The notes beneath the pieces were generated by a model that was not told the origin of the DNA, did no database searches, and was given only the letters and a program-made list of their open reading frames with translations. A DNA stretch of 64,000 nucleotides from JAKQDH01 sp029558835 (GTDB lineage: Bacteria; Planctomycetota; Phycisphaerae; UBA1845): contig DAOQSN010000018.1 in NCBI GenBank assembly GCA_035356615.1, forward strand, positions 1 to 64,000, in the 5' to 3' direction. Within the stretch, counting starts at the first letter, position 1, and every line of letters starts with the position of its first letter. The position numbers were made by a program, and so were the translations under genes. Positions 15,959-24,386 of the stretch are shown piece after piece.

Positions 15959-18496
15959 ATGTGTAGTGCCACCATAATGTCATCGTTGCGCCGAGGCGTG
16001 CAAGCAGCCCGCCCGGGCTGTTCGCGCAGGCACCGCAAGGGTGTCGGTTACGATGCTGAGTCGAAGCGCATCCCGGCGGCGGCGCCCAAAGCATGCGGTC
16101 CGTTGGCGTCATTCAGCATCGGCTCCGTCCTCCGGCTAACCGCGGTCCTGGTCCTGCTGACCACCACGTCAGCCGCGCTGGGACAGCTCTCCGAGCAGGA
16201 CATCGCCGCGCTCCGCGCGCGGGGTGAGGCGGAAGGCTGGACGTTCACCGTGGGGCCCAACCCGGCCACGGCCCTGCCGTTATCCGACCTCTGCGGGGCG
16301 GTGGAGCCGCCCGATTGGCGCATCGACGCCCGTTTTGACCCGTGCACGCCGCGCATGACGCTGCCCGCCCAGTTCGACTGGCGGACAGAGGTGGGCGTCC
16401 TGCCGATTCGCAACCAACTACAATGTGGCGCGTGTTCGGCGTTCGGCGCCCTGGGCGCGATGGAGTACGCGATTCTCATCCGCGATGCGTGGCCCGTGGA
16501 CCTGTCGGAACAATGGCTCATCAGTTGCACGAATGCGGTGACTTGCTCGGGCGGCTGGCACTACAACGCCTTCCGGTTCCTGGCTGAGAACGGGCTGACG
16601 GATCCTTGTGGGCACTGGGGGGCGGTGTTCGAGGCGGACTTTCCCTATCAAGAGTCGGACACCGTGCCTTGCGGCTGCCCCTACGTGCACCCGTACTGGA
16701 TTCACGACTGGGCCTTCGTAGGCTCGCAAACCGGCGTGCCGACGGTGGCCGCGCTGAAACAGGCAATCTACGACCACGGGCCCATTACGGTGTGCGTGTA
16801 CGGCAACGCGGCCTTCATTGCCTACACCGGCGGCATCTTCAATGCCTGCGAGGACCAGACCATCAATCACGTGCTGGTCATCGTTGGCTGGGACGATACG
16901 CAAGGCACCGAAGGGGTCTGGATTCTGCGTAATTCATGGGGTCCGGACTGGGGCGAGGACGGGCACATGCTCATCGCGTACAACTGCTCGCGGATCGGCT
17001 ATGCGGCCGCCTACGTCAGTTACACCGGCTCACAGCAGACGTTGACGTTCACCTATCCGGACGGCAAGCCGCAGTTCGTTTCCCCCGCGCAGCCGACGAC
17101 CTTCCGCGTGCAGGCCGGGCCGGGCACGGGCACGCCGGTCCCCGGGACCGGACGCCTGTACTATCGGCTGGACGACGGGGAATGGAGCAACGTGGTAATG
17201 ACGGTGTTGGATACCGATCTCTATGAAGCCTCCCTGCCGGCCGCCCCCTGCTTCAGCGTCTACGACTGGTACGTCCGGGCGGATGTGCAACAGAGTGGCA
17301 CGTACTACGATCCGGCGGACGCGCCCGCTTCCAGCTTCGAGGTGATGTCGGCCACAGGTGTAAGTATCATCCTTGACGATCCCTTTGAGACAGACCAGGG
17401 TTGGTCGGCCGGCGCCCCGGACGACGACGCGACGGGCGGCATCTGGGTCCGCGTGGATCCCGTGGGCACCTACGTTGTCGGCGTGCCCGTACAACCGGAA
17501 GACGACCATACGCCCGATCCGGGCACGATGTGCTTCGTGACCGGACAGCATTTCGGCGGCAGCGCCGGCGCCAGCGACGTGGATGGCGGTAAGACAACGC
17601 TGTTCTCGCCGGTGCTGGACCTGTCGGAGGCCAGCGACGCGGTGGTAAGCTACTGGCGCTGGTACAGCAATGACCAGGGGGGCGCCCCGCATGCCGACGT
17701 ATTCGTGGTGGACATCTCCGCGGACGACGGCCAGAGCTGGGTGAACGCCGAGACCGTCGGCCCCTCGGGGATCGAAACCTCCGGCGGGTGGTTCTATCAC
17801 GAGTTCCGCGTGGCGGACTTCGTTACTCCCAGTACCGCGGTGAAGATCCGCTTCGTCGCCTCGGACTACGGGGCCGCTTCGCTCATCGAGGCGGCCGTGG
17901 ATGATTTCCTGGTCAGTGCGATCGTCTGTGAATCAGCGCCACCACCGCATATCGTCGGCAGCACGCCAACCGATGGCTCGATCGACGCCCGCGTGCCGGT
18001 TGACCCAAACACCCTGCAGCCACAGGGCTGGAGCAGCGTCCAGGTGAGCTTTGACGGGGCCGCGACCAGTCTTACACCCGGCGACTTCGCCGTGACCGAA
18101 GTATGTGTGCCCGGTGCCTGTGACGAAGTGCCACCGGCTGTGGCGAGTGTGGTCCCCGCGGGCAACACGGCCACGGTGGTGTTCAACCGCCCGATTGATC
18201 CGAAGGCGTGGACGGCGCTGACGCTGGTGGGCGGGGACCCGACGGACCGCATCCGCCTCGGTTACCTGCCGGCCGACGCGGACGGCAGCCGGATGTCCAA
18301 CGCCAACGACATCGTGCAGGTGATCAACCAGATCAATGCCGTGTTCGGCGGTGCTACCCCGGTTCTGCACCAGTCCGACATCAACCGGTCGGGCACGGTG
18401 ACCGTGGCCGATATGCTGACGCTGATCAACCTCCTCAACGGCGTGTCGCCGTACCCGGAGGCGTACTTCAACGCCCAGCTCCCCGCATTACCGTAG
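15959..18496 (+). CDS. Exported papain-family (C1A) protease with dockerin-like C-terminus
   Basis: The start at 15959 follows AGGGGGAGG. The 845-residue product has an unusually long charged leader, then a hydrophobic segment (about 57-73) ending TSAALG as the likely signal. A C1A domain follows, with NQLQCGAC (catalytic C159), NHVLVIVGW (H304) and RNSWGPDWGEDG (N325). Next come Ig- and jelly-roll-like regions that may bind surfaces or sugars, and a dockerin-like pair of Asp-rich loops (PADADGSRMSN, SDINRSGTVTV). It probably acts outside the cytoplasm. Its stop codon is the TAG of a GTAG hairpin at 18493. Confidence 0.88.
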   Translation: MCSATIMSSLRRGVQAARPGCSRRHRKGVGYDAESKRIPAAAPKACGPLASFSIGSVLRLTAVLVLLTTTSAALGQLSEQDIAALRARGEAEGWTFTVGPNPATALPLSDLCGAVEPPDWRIDARFDPCTPRMTLPAQFDWRTEVGVLPIRNQLQCGACSAFGALGAMEYAILIRDAWPVDLSEQWLISCTNAVTCSGGWHYNAFRFLAENGLTDPCGHWGAVFEADFPYQESDTVPCGCPYVHPYWIHDWAFVGSQTGVPTVAALKQAIYDHGPITVCVYGNAAFIAYTGGIFNACEDQTINHVLVIVGWDDTQGTEGVWILRNSWGPDWGEDGHMLIAYNCSRIGYAAAYVSYTGSQQTLTFTYPDGKPQFVSPAQPTTFRVQAGPGTGTPVPGTGRLYYRLDDGEWSNVVMTVLDTDLYEASLPAAPCFSVYDWYVRADVQQSGTYYDPADAPASSFEVMSATGVSIILDDPFETDQGWSAGAPDDDATGGIWVRVDPVGTYVVGVPVQPEDDHTPDPGTMCFVTGQHFGGSAGASDVDGGKTTLFSPVLDLSEASDAVVSYWRWYSNDQGGAPHADVFVVDISADDGQSWVNAETVGPSGIETSGGWFYHEFRVADFVTPSTAVKIRFVASDYGAASLIEAAVDDFLVSAIVCESAPPPHIVGSTPTDGSIDARVPVDPNTLQPQGWSSVQVSFDGAATSLTPGDFAVTEVCVPGACDEVPPAVASVVPAGNTATVVFNRPIDPKAWTALTLVGGDPTDRIRLGYLPADADGSRMSNANDIVQVINQINAVFGGATPVLHQSDINRSGTVTVADMLTLINLLNGVSPYPEAYFNAQLPALP

Positions 18497-18614
18497 GGCG
18501 GGCTCCGCCCGCCGCGGGCATAGCGAACTCGGAAGGCAAGAGGCAACGTGGCCATTGCCCGCCTCGTAGGGTGGGCATCGCCCACGCTCTGTAGGTGGGC
18601 AGTCCCCACCCTAC
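18493..18614. repeat. GTAG-headed hairpins between convergent genes
   Basis: Three GC hairpins occupy the gap between the protease (+) and glycosyltransferase (-): GTAGGGCGGGCTCCGCCCG at 18493, GTAGGGTGGGCATCGCCCAC at 18566, and a minus-strand GTAGGGTGGGGAC ending at 18614. The first supplies the TAG stop of the protease and the last the TAG stop of the glycosyltransferase. They may also serve as bidirectional terminators. Confidence 0.65.
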
Positions 18615-19855
18615 TGGACCGCAGAGACACACTGCGTCGGAGCGTGGGCGGTCCCTATGTCGCAAGGCGGAGGTGACGGGTTGGCTTGCCCCTCGACCAC
18701 GCCGGCAAACCGGGCCAGCTCGAGGTCCCAGCGCTGGTGCCGGGCGACGTGCGCGCGGGCGGCTTGGCCGACGCGGCCGCGCAGATCGGCATCTTGCAGC
18801 AGGCGTATGACCGCGGCGGCCATGGTGTCGGCCGTGTCGGCGATGATGAACTCCTGGCCGGCGGCGGCCGGGATGCCGGTGGCCGCCGGCGTCGTCAGGA
18901 CGACCGGCTTGGCGGCCGCCATCGCCTCGAGCACCTTGTTCTGTAGCCCCCGGGCAATCCGTAGCGGGGCGACGCTCACCTGGAAAGGCGCCACGGCGCG
19001 GCCGGCGTCGGGCACGGCGCCGGTTACTTCGACGCCGGGCAGGCGTGCCAGGTGGCGCACCGCCCGCTTGGGTCGACGGCCGACGATGCGGAAGATGGCC
19101 TGGGGGCACGCGGCGCGGACGGCCGGCCACACCGCCCGCGCAAACCAGCACACCGCATCGACGTTGGGGTGATAGTCCATCACGCCCACGAATCCCACGA
19201 CGGGGCGTTCGGCTACGGGGAAAACACTGAGGTCCGGCAGCACCACGCCGTTACCGACGATGTGAAGCCTCTCGCGCGGCACCGAGGGGCGCAGCTCGGT
19301 CGCCTCTTCTTCGGTGATGAGGATGGTGGCGTCGAACGCGCGGCACCACTCCGCTTCACGCTGGGCGAGGCGGGTACCTTCTACTCCATACAGGATGGAC
19401 CCGGGTCCGCGCGCGGTCCGGGCGTACGCAAGCCACTTGCGGCTGTCCAGATCACACAAATCCAGTACGCGTCGCCCCGCCGGCATGCGCAGTGCCCACG
19501 GCGCCATGGCCGAGGAGAACGCAAGTACGGTGTCGAACTCGATGGACCGTCGCCAGGCATCGAGCGCTGCATCGAACCGGGGGCAGGCATAGTACCCTTC
19601 GGTGAAGGTTGCGCCGGACAGCAGCGCAAGACCCGCCCGCCACAGGGCCGGCAGGCGGTGCAACGGCGGGGCGACCACATCTACACAGTAGCGACGCAGG
19701 GTTTCGACGTGGGCGCGGTCCGCTGGATCGTCCACGAAGCAGGCGCACCAGACACGGTGTGCCTGCGCCAGGTGGGCAAGCTGGTGGAACGCCCGCAGCT
19801 TGTCACCCTTGTCCGGGGGGTAGGGAATCCGGTGAGCCAGGTAGAGGATGTTCAT
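18611..19855 (-). CDS. Glycosyltransferase, PEP-CTERM/EpsH1-associated type
   Basis: The 414-residue GT4-type (GT-B fold) enzyme opens MNILYLAHRIPYPPDKGDK, the signature of the sugar transferase family linked to PEP-CTERM/exosortase loci (TIGR03087). The donor-binding C-terminal half has VGFVGVMDYHPNVD, FRIVGRRP, and APLRIARGLQNKVLEAMA with the family Glu. It adds sugars to a lipid-linked exopolysaccharide at the cytoplasmic face. It starts 3 bases after the FemAB-like stop and is the last gene of the operon. The final 20 residues look like read-through into a REP repeat, which supplies the stop. Confidence 0.9.
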   Translation of the reverse strand: MNILYLAHRIPYPPDKGDKLRAFHQLAHLAQAHRVWCACFVDDPADRAHVETLRRYCVDVVAPPLHRLPALWRAGLALLSGATFTEGYYACPRFDAALDAWRRSIEFDTVLAFSSAMAPWALRMPAGRRVLDLCDLDSRKWLAYARTARGPGSILYGVEGTRLAQREAEWCRAFDATILITEEEATELRPSVPRERLHIVGNGVVLPDLSVFPVAERPVVGFVGVMDYHPNVDAVCWFARAVWPAVRAACPQAIFRIVGRRPKRAVRHLARLPGVEVTGAVPDAGRAVAPFQVSVAPLRIARGLQNKVLEAMAAAKPVVLTTPAATGIPAAAGQEFIIADTADTMAAAVIRLLQDADLRGRVGQAARAHVARHQRWDLELARFAGVVEGQANPSPPPCDIGTAHAPTQCVSAVQ

Positions 19856-19858
19856 CGG

Positions 19859-20965
19859 TTACCCCGGAAGGTGGCGGGCCAGGTAAGCTCCCAGCGGCCG
19901 GGTGATGCACAGCGGCAGACGCGGCCACAGCCGACGTCCCCATTGCAGCCTGGGGTTGGTCGGTGACCAGTCAGTCGCACGGGCGCCGGCCGGTCGGTAC
20001 TGCTGGTACTGGAGCGGCCGCGGCTCGAAGCCGTGAAACCGCTTGAAATCGTAGCTGCCGCTGTTGTCCCGTCGGGTCCGGCCGAAGTCGAAGACCCGGT
20101 AGCCGTACTCGACCGCCCGTTCCATCAGAGTCAGATACACGTAATTGGCGGCATGGCAGACGCGGGCGGCGTCGGCGACGCCGACGAAATACGGGAGCAC
20201 CGTGTCCCGGAACAACAGGGTGAGCAGTCCCGCCACCGGCGCGCCGTTCCACTCGATCAGCGAGACCCAGTGTTGCCCGGGCGTGCGGGCGACCAACTCT
20301 TCAAAGAAGCGGCGCGGGTAGTTGATCGAGCCGAGGCGGCGCATGCTGCACGCATAGAGACGCCAGACGGTGCCCAGGTGTTCATCGGCGAAGCGCGCGG
20401 TCAAGCCGAACTTGTCGCGGGCATTGCGGGCGGCCGCCCGGGCCTTACGCGGCAACCAGCCCAACACTTCGGCCGGCGTAGTCGGCAGGATGCGCTGAAA
20501 GCCGACGTAACGATCGAGTACGGGTAGTTCCGCCACGCCCGCCCGCGCGGAACGCAACTCCAGCAGGGTGCAACGCTGTTCGACCGCCAGCTCTCTCGCC
20601 CGGCGAAAGAGCGCCTGAGCAGTGTCGGCGTCGTCCGCGAGGATCCCACCCGCGACGGCATACGGAACGCTGGTCAAGCGTCGCCCGGTAAGGCGACTGG
20701 CGATGAGAGTAAGGGGCAGTACGCCGACCAACGTTTGCCCGCACCAGGCGGCTAAGTAGCAATGCTCGTGATTGAACGTGGCGCGGACGGCATTGCGCCA
20801 CGCGAGCGTGTGAAAGATGGTGCCGTCCGGGTGCCGGCTGACGTAAGCGTCCCACGCGGCCTCCTGGGCGACGGCAAGCAGTTCGACGTGCGACACGGAC
20901 CGCGTCGCGGACGGTGCCGTGCCGGCGTCGTGGGGGTGAGGGGCCAGCAAGGCTGCATCAGGCAC
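19859..20965 (-). CDS. FemAB-like acyltransferase, XrtA/PEP-CTERM-associated
   Basis: The 368-residue protein has a GNAT/FemAB fold. Recognisable parts are SRHPDGTIFHTLAWRNAV, AVAGGILADD, MRRLGSINYPRRFFEEL and FDFGRTRRDNSGSYDFKRFHGFEP; the last is typical of the FemAB-related family next to XrtA/PEP-CTERM polysaccharide loci (TIGR03019). Relatives transfer amino acids or acyl groups from charged carriers to sugars or peptides. It overlaps the upstream ligase by 8 bases and is followed by the glycosyltransferase after 3 bases. It may decorate the polymer assembled by its neighbours. Confidence 0.88.
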   Translation of the reverse strand: MPDAALLAPHPHDAGTAPSATRSVSHVELLAVAQEAAWDAYVSRHPDGTIFHTLAWRNAVRATFNHEHCYLAAWCGQTLVGVLPLTLIASRLTGRRLTSVPYAVAGGILADDADTAQALFRRARELAVEQRCTLLELRSARAGVAELPVLDRYVGFQRILPTTPAEVLGWLPRKARAAARNARDKFGLTARFADEHLGTVWRLYACSMRRLGSINYPRRFFEELVARTPGQHWVSLIEWNGAPVAGLLTLLFRDTVLPYFVGVADAARVCHAANYVYLTLMERAVEYGYRVFDFGRTRRDNSGSYDFKRFHGFEPRPLQYQQYRPAGARATDWSPTNPRLQWGRRLWPRLPLCITRPLGAYLARHLPG

Positions 20966-22379
20966 AGGTCACCTCCTGGGCAAGGGTCGCGGGCCGCAAG
21001 GGTGGCGGCGCGAGGCGCTGCGTCTGCGCCGCGGTAGCTCGACTGACTTCCGACGTGACGTAGCGGTACTTCCCCGAACTGCTGGCGGGGATGTGCGGCA
21101 CCAAGTGTACGGTCAGCGGTACGTCGGTTCCCAGCACGGGTCGCGCGGCCTGGGCGACGGCGGCCTCGTTCAGGTCAGCCGTGCCTGGGCGGCGGACAAC
21201 CTCGACGATCACGCTGTAGTCCGCATCCTGGAGGACGCGGAATTGGGCCACCCCGGCCAGAGCACGCAGGGGGTAGATGATGGACAGCGCGTGCTTCACG
21301 GTGCCGTCGGGCAGGTACAGAAAGTCGGTCGTACGCCCGCAGACGACATCCATCAGGGGCAGCCCACGCCCGCACGCACACCGGCCGGCCCGCAGGCGGC
21401 CAACATCCCCGGTGCGGTAGCGGATGAACGGCTGGGCGTAAGCGTCGAGGTGCGTCACGACGATTTCCCCCATCTCTCCCGTCGCCGCGGGCTGGTCATC
21501 CCGGAGGATTTCGACGACGACGTTCTCCGCGGTGAGGTGGAGGTTGCCCTCGGGACACTCGTGGGCAATGAAGCCGGCCTCCCGGCTCCCGTACCCATCG
21601 GCCACCGGCACGCCGAAGTAGTCGCGGATGGTATCCCGGTCGTGAGCGTGGCACACCTCGCCGGTCACGAACACCGCGCGCAGGCGACGCCGCCGGAGTC
21701 GGCGACCGGTCGTCCGGCCGTGGGTCGCCAGCAGGGCGAGACTGCTGGGGTAGCCGAACAGGCACGCCGGCTGATACCGCTCCAGCTCGTCGAGGTACGC
21801 GTCGAGGCGTTGCGGTGCCATGTCGAAGGCACTAAGCAGGCGGTGGTTGATGAGTCCGTCGCGTTGGCGTTTCAGCCGGTCGTTGCGGCTCCACTCGATT
21901 GGCGAGCCCCACAGGTACAGTTCGCGTTCACCGACGCCGACGCCGAACCAACGGTGGCTGCGCAGCCGGGCGGCCATGTCATATGCCTGGCGGCGCCGGT
22001 CGAGGTAGAAGATCAGCGGTTCACCGGTGGAGCCGCCGGTATTGGAAGGGAACAGCCCCCCGGGCGCCGCGGGCCAGGTCATCTCATCAAGATGCTCACG
22101 GATGTCGGCCTTGCTCACCGGGGGCAAACGCCGCAGGACTTCCAGCGGGGGGTCGTGCCGCGGGTCAGCGCCGGTACTTTGCATCAGCCGGCCGTAGAAG
22201 CGCGTGTTGGCGGCAGCATGGCGCAGCAATGCCTGGAGCTTCCGCTCCTGCAAGCGGGCCACGTCCGCCGGCGCGAGCCACTGGGAATCCTCCAGCTCGC
22301 GCAGGAAGCGGAACGTCGCACGCCCCAGCAGACGCTCATGCAAGGGCCAGATCAGATGTCGAGTGAGCACGGGCCACAT
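20958..22379 (-). CDS. Phenylacetate-CoA-ligase-like AMP-forming enzyme (CapK-type)
   Basis: This 473-residue ANL-superfamily protein has the PaaK/CapK layout: the phosphate loop FPSNTGGSTGEPL, the GYGSREAGFIAHEC adenylate-binding motif, then FIRYRTGDVG and the C-terminal lid (SSSGKYRYV) with its Lys. The cluster CACGRGLP fits the Cys motif of this family. It should activate a carboxylic acid as acyl-AMP, perhaps for transfer to CoA or a carrier. It is the first gene of the three-gene minus operon. With the FemAB and GT products it suggests acylation of an exopolysaccharide; the substrate is unknown. Confidence 0.85.
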   Translation of the reverse strand: MWPVLTRHLIWPLHERLLGRATFRFLRELEDSQWLAPADVARLQERKLQALLRHAAANTRFYGRLMQSTGADPRHDPPLEVLRRLPPVSKADIREHLDEMTWPAAPGGLFPSNTGGSTGEPLIFYLDRRRQAYDMAARLRSHRWFGVGVGERELYLWGSPIEWSRNDRLKRQRDGLINHRLLSAFDMAPQRLDAYLDELERYQPACLFGYPSSLALLATHGRTTGRRLRRRRLRAVFVTGEVCHAHDRDTIRDYFGVPVADGYGSREAGFIAHECPEGNLHLTAENVVVEILRDDQPAATGEMGEIVVTHLDAYAQPFIRYRTGDVGRLRAGRCACGRGLPLMDVVCGRTTDFLYLPDGTVKHALSIIYPLRALAGVAQFRVLQDADYSVIVEVVRRPGTADLNEAAVAQAARPVLGTDVPLTVHLVPHIPASSSGKYRYVTSEVSRATAAQTQRLAPPPLRPATLAQEVTCA

Positions 22380-22514
22380 GGGCGCAGCCTACGTCCCATA
22401 ACGGCGTCGCGCGGCCGTAGGGGCCGGACGCGACCGGCTGGTATTTATCGGCTCTTACGGGCCGCGACATTGGCTTGCGTGCATCCCTAACAGAGCCAAG
22501 ACCGGGAGGGGGAG

Positions 22515-22680
22515 GGCATGGCGGCGCTGCGCTTGGCCATGCCACCCGAGTTTCAGAGCGCTCACGGCATTGGGTGGCATGCCCAAGCCCGCCATAAGCG
22601 GGCGCCGGCATGCATCCTCCACCAACGCACCTCAGGCAACGTACGCGGGCATGGCGGCGCTGCGCTTGGCCATGCCACCC
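22515..22680. repeat. Family A repeat, one half and one full copy
   Basis: A half copy (22515-22547) and a full copy (22571-22680) lie in the 552-base gap 22380-22931. The full copy begins GGGTGGCATGCCCAAG and ends GCTTGGCCATGCCACCC. The two ends are imperfect inverted repeats of about 33 bases, while the middle differs between copies. The rest of the gap is low-complexity GGCGGGGC-type sequence and the promoter of the HtrA-like gene. Confidence 0.8.
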
Positions 22681-22931
22681 TATTGCGAAGAGGCGCGGTG
22701 GGGCGGCGGGGCGGCGGGGCGGCGGCGCGGTGGGGCGACGGCCCGGCGGGATGACAGCGGGCTGGTGCCCGTGCGAACGGACGCCACGCCGGGTGGTTCC
22801 AGCGAGTGACACCCGTTCGCCGGCACTGTGGCCGCCTGCCTTGTGAGGGGCGGGATGTAAGTGTATAACCCGCCCGCGGTGGGGCAGATGCCAACGGATT
22901 CGACTCAGACCAGCAACGACAAGAGTGACAG

Positions 22932-24377
22932 ATGATGCGGCAATCCTGGTTGAAGGCGACGGTTCCGGTGTGGCGGCTGAACGTACCCCGGCTGCCGGTG
23001 GGTGTTCTTGTGTTGGTCGGATTGACTGCCGGTTCTGCCGCCGTTCTGCGTGCCGATCCGGGCAGTGGGCGGGGCGAACAGCCCAGCGGCATCGAAGGGT
23101 TGGACTTCCGCGCGGTAGTTCGGGACGCCAAGAGCAAGGTCTTCCCGGCCGTCGTGTACATCAAGTGCATCCGCGACACCCACGAACAGGGCAAGAAGGT
23201 CTCCGAGGAAGTCGGGGGCAGCGGAGTCATGACCACGCCCGGCGGCGAGGTGGTGACCAACTGGCACGTCATCGACAAGGCCGTCGAGGTCCGCTGCCTG
23301 CTCATGGACGGGCGAGCCTTCGACGCCCGCGTGCTGGGCAGTGACAAGGATACCGACCTGGGGCTATTGCAGTTGCAGGTTCCTCCGGACAGCGCCCCCT
23401 TGCCCTGCGCTGTCTTCGGCGACTCGAAGATCCTGACCGAGGGCGACTTCGTGATGGCCATGGGGGCACCGTGGGGCATGAGCCGGTCCGTGTCCATCGG
23501 CATCGTCTCCTGCACGCGCCGATTCCTGCCCGAGAGCAGCGAATACAGCCTGTGGCTGCAAACGGATGCGTCGATCAGCCCGGGCAACTCGGGCGGTCCG
23601 CTGGTGAACACAGCCGGCGAGGTAATCGGAATCAACGCCCGCGCGACGACGCACGGCGGGGACCTGGGCTTCGCCATCCCGGCCGAGACCGTCCAGCGCA
23701 TCGTCACGCAACTCCGCGCCAGCGGTCACGCCGACTGGAGTTGGACGGGACTGCAATTGCAGCCGCTGCGGGACTTCGATCGCAACATCTACTTCGATGC
23801 CGAAGACGGCGTGGTGGTCGCGGGCACCGACCCCGAGAGTCCCGCCCGCCGGGCGGGCATTCAGCCCAAGGACCGGATCATCGCGGTGAATGGTCATCCG
23901 GTGACCGCCCGGGTGCATGAGGACTTGCCCGCGGTGCGCTGCCGGCTGGGCCTGCTACCCAAAGGCGAGCCGGCGCGCTTGGAGTTGGTCCGCGGCGAGA
24001 CGCTGCACACTCTCGAGCTGACGCCCCTGGAGAAGGGCAAGGTGGAGGGCGATGAGCTGGACTGCCCGCGCTGGGACCTGACCGTCAAGACCATCAACAA
24101 GTTCGACAACCCGGACCTGCATTTCCAGCGTCCGCAAGGCGTGTTCATCTACGGAATCAAGTATCCGGGCAACGCGGCCTCCGCCGGCTTGCGCCGAGGC
24201 GACATCGTGCTCAAGATCGACGACACGGAGGTGGCCACGCTCGATCAGGTGCGGGAGGCACACGCGGCCGCCCTGGCCAACGTCGCCACGCGGCACCGCG
24301 TCCTGTTCACTGTGTTGCGCAGCGGGCTGGAACGACAGATCGTGCTGGATTTCGCGCGGGACTATGAGAAACACTGA
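22932..24377 (+). CDS. HtrA/DegP-like serine protease with PDZ domains
   Basis: The 481-residue exported protein has a signal segment (about 20-37) and a trypsin-like domain with an intact triad: H112 (TNWHVID), D142 (DTDLGLL) and S220 (SPGNSGGPL). A PDZ domain (about 283-340, SPARRAGIQPKDRIIAVNG) and a second (about 395-450, AASAGLRRGDIVLKIDD) follow. HtrA proteases degrade or refold damaged envelope proteins. An alternative start is Met2. It lies 9 bases before another PDZ protein of similar architecture and both are probably one transcript. Confidence 0.93.
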   Translation: MMRQSWLKATVPVWRLNVPRLPVGVLVLVGLTAGSAAVLRADPGSGRGEQPSGIEGLDFRAVVRDAKSKVFPAVVYIKCIRDTHEQGKKVSEEVGGSGVMTTPGGEVVTNWHVIDKAVEVRCLLMDGRAFDARVLGSDKDTDLGLLQLQVPPDSAPLPCAVFGDSKILTEGDFVMAMGAPWGMSRSVSIGIVSCTRRFLPESSEYSLWLQTDASISPGNSGGPLVNTAGEVIGINARATTHGGDLGFAIPAETVQRIVTQLRASGHADWSWTGLQLQPLRDFDRNIYFDAEDGVVVAGTDPESPARRAGIQPKDRIIAVNGHPVTARVHEDLPAVRCRLGLLPKGEPARLELVRGETLHTLELTPLEKGKVEGDELDCPRWDLTVKTINKFDNPDLHFQRPQGVFIYGIKYPGNAASAGLRRGDIVLKIDDTEVATLDQVREAHAAALANVATRHRVLFTVLRSGLERQIVLDFARDYEKH

Positions 24378-24386
24378 GGTGCCACG

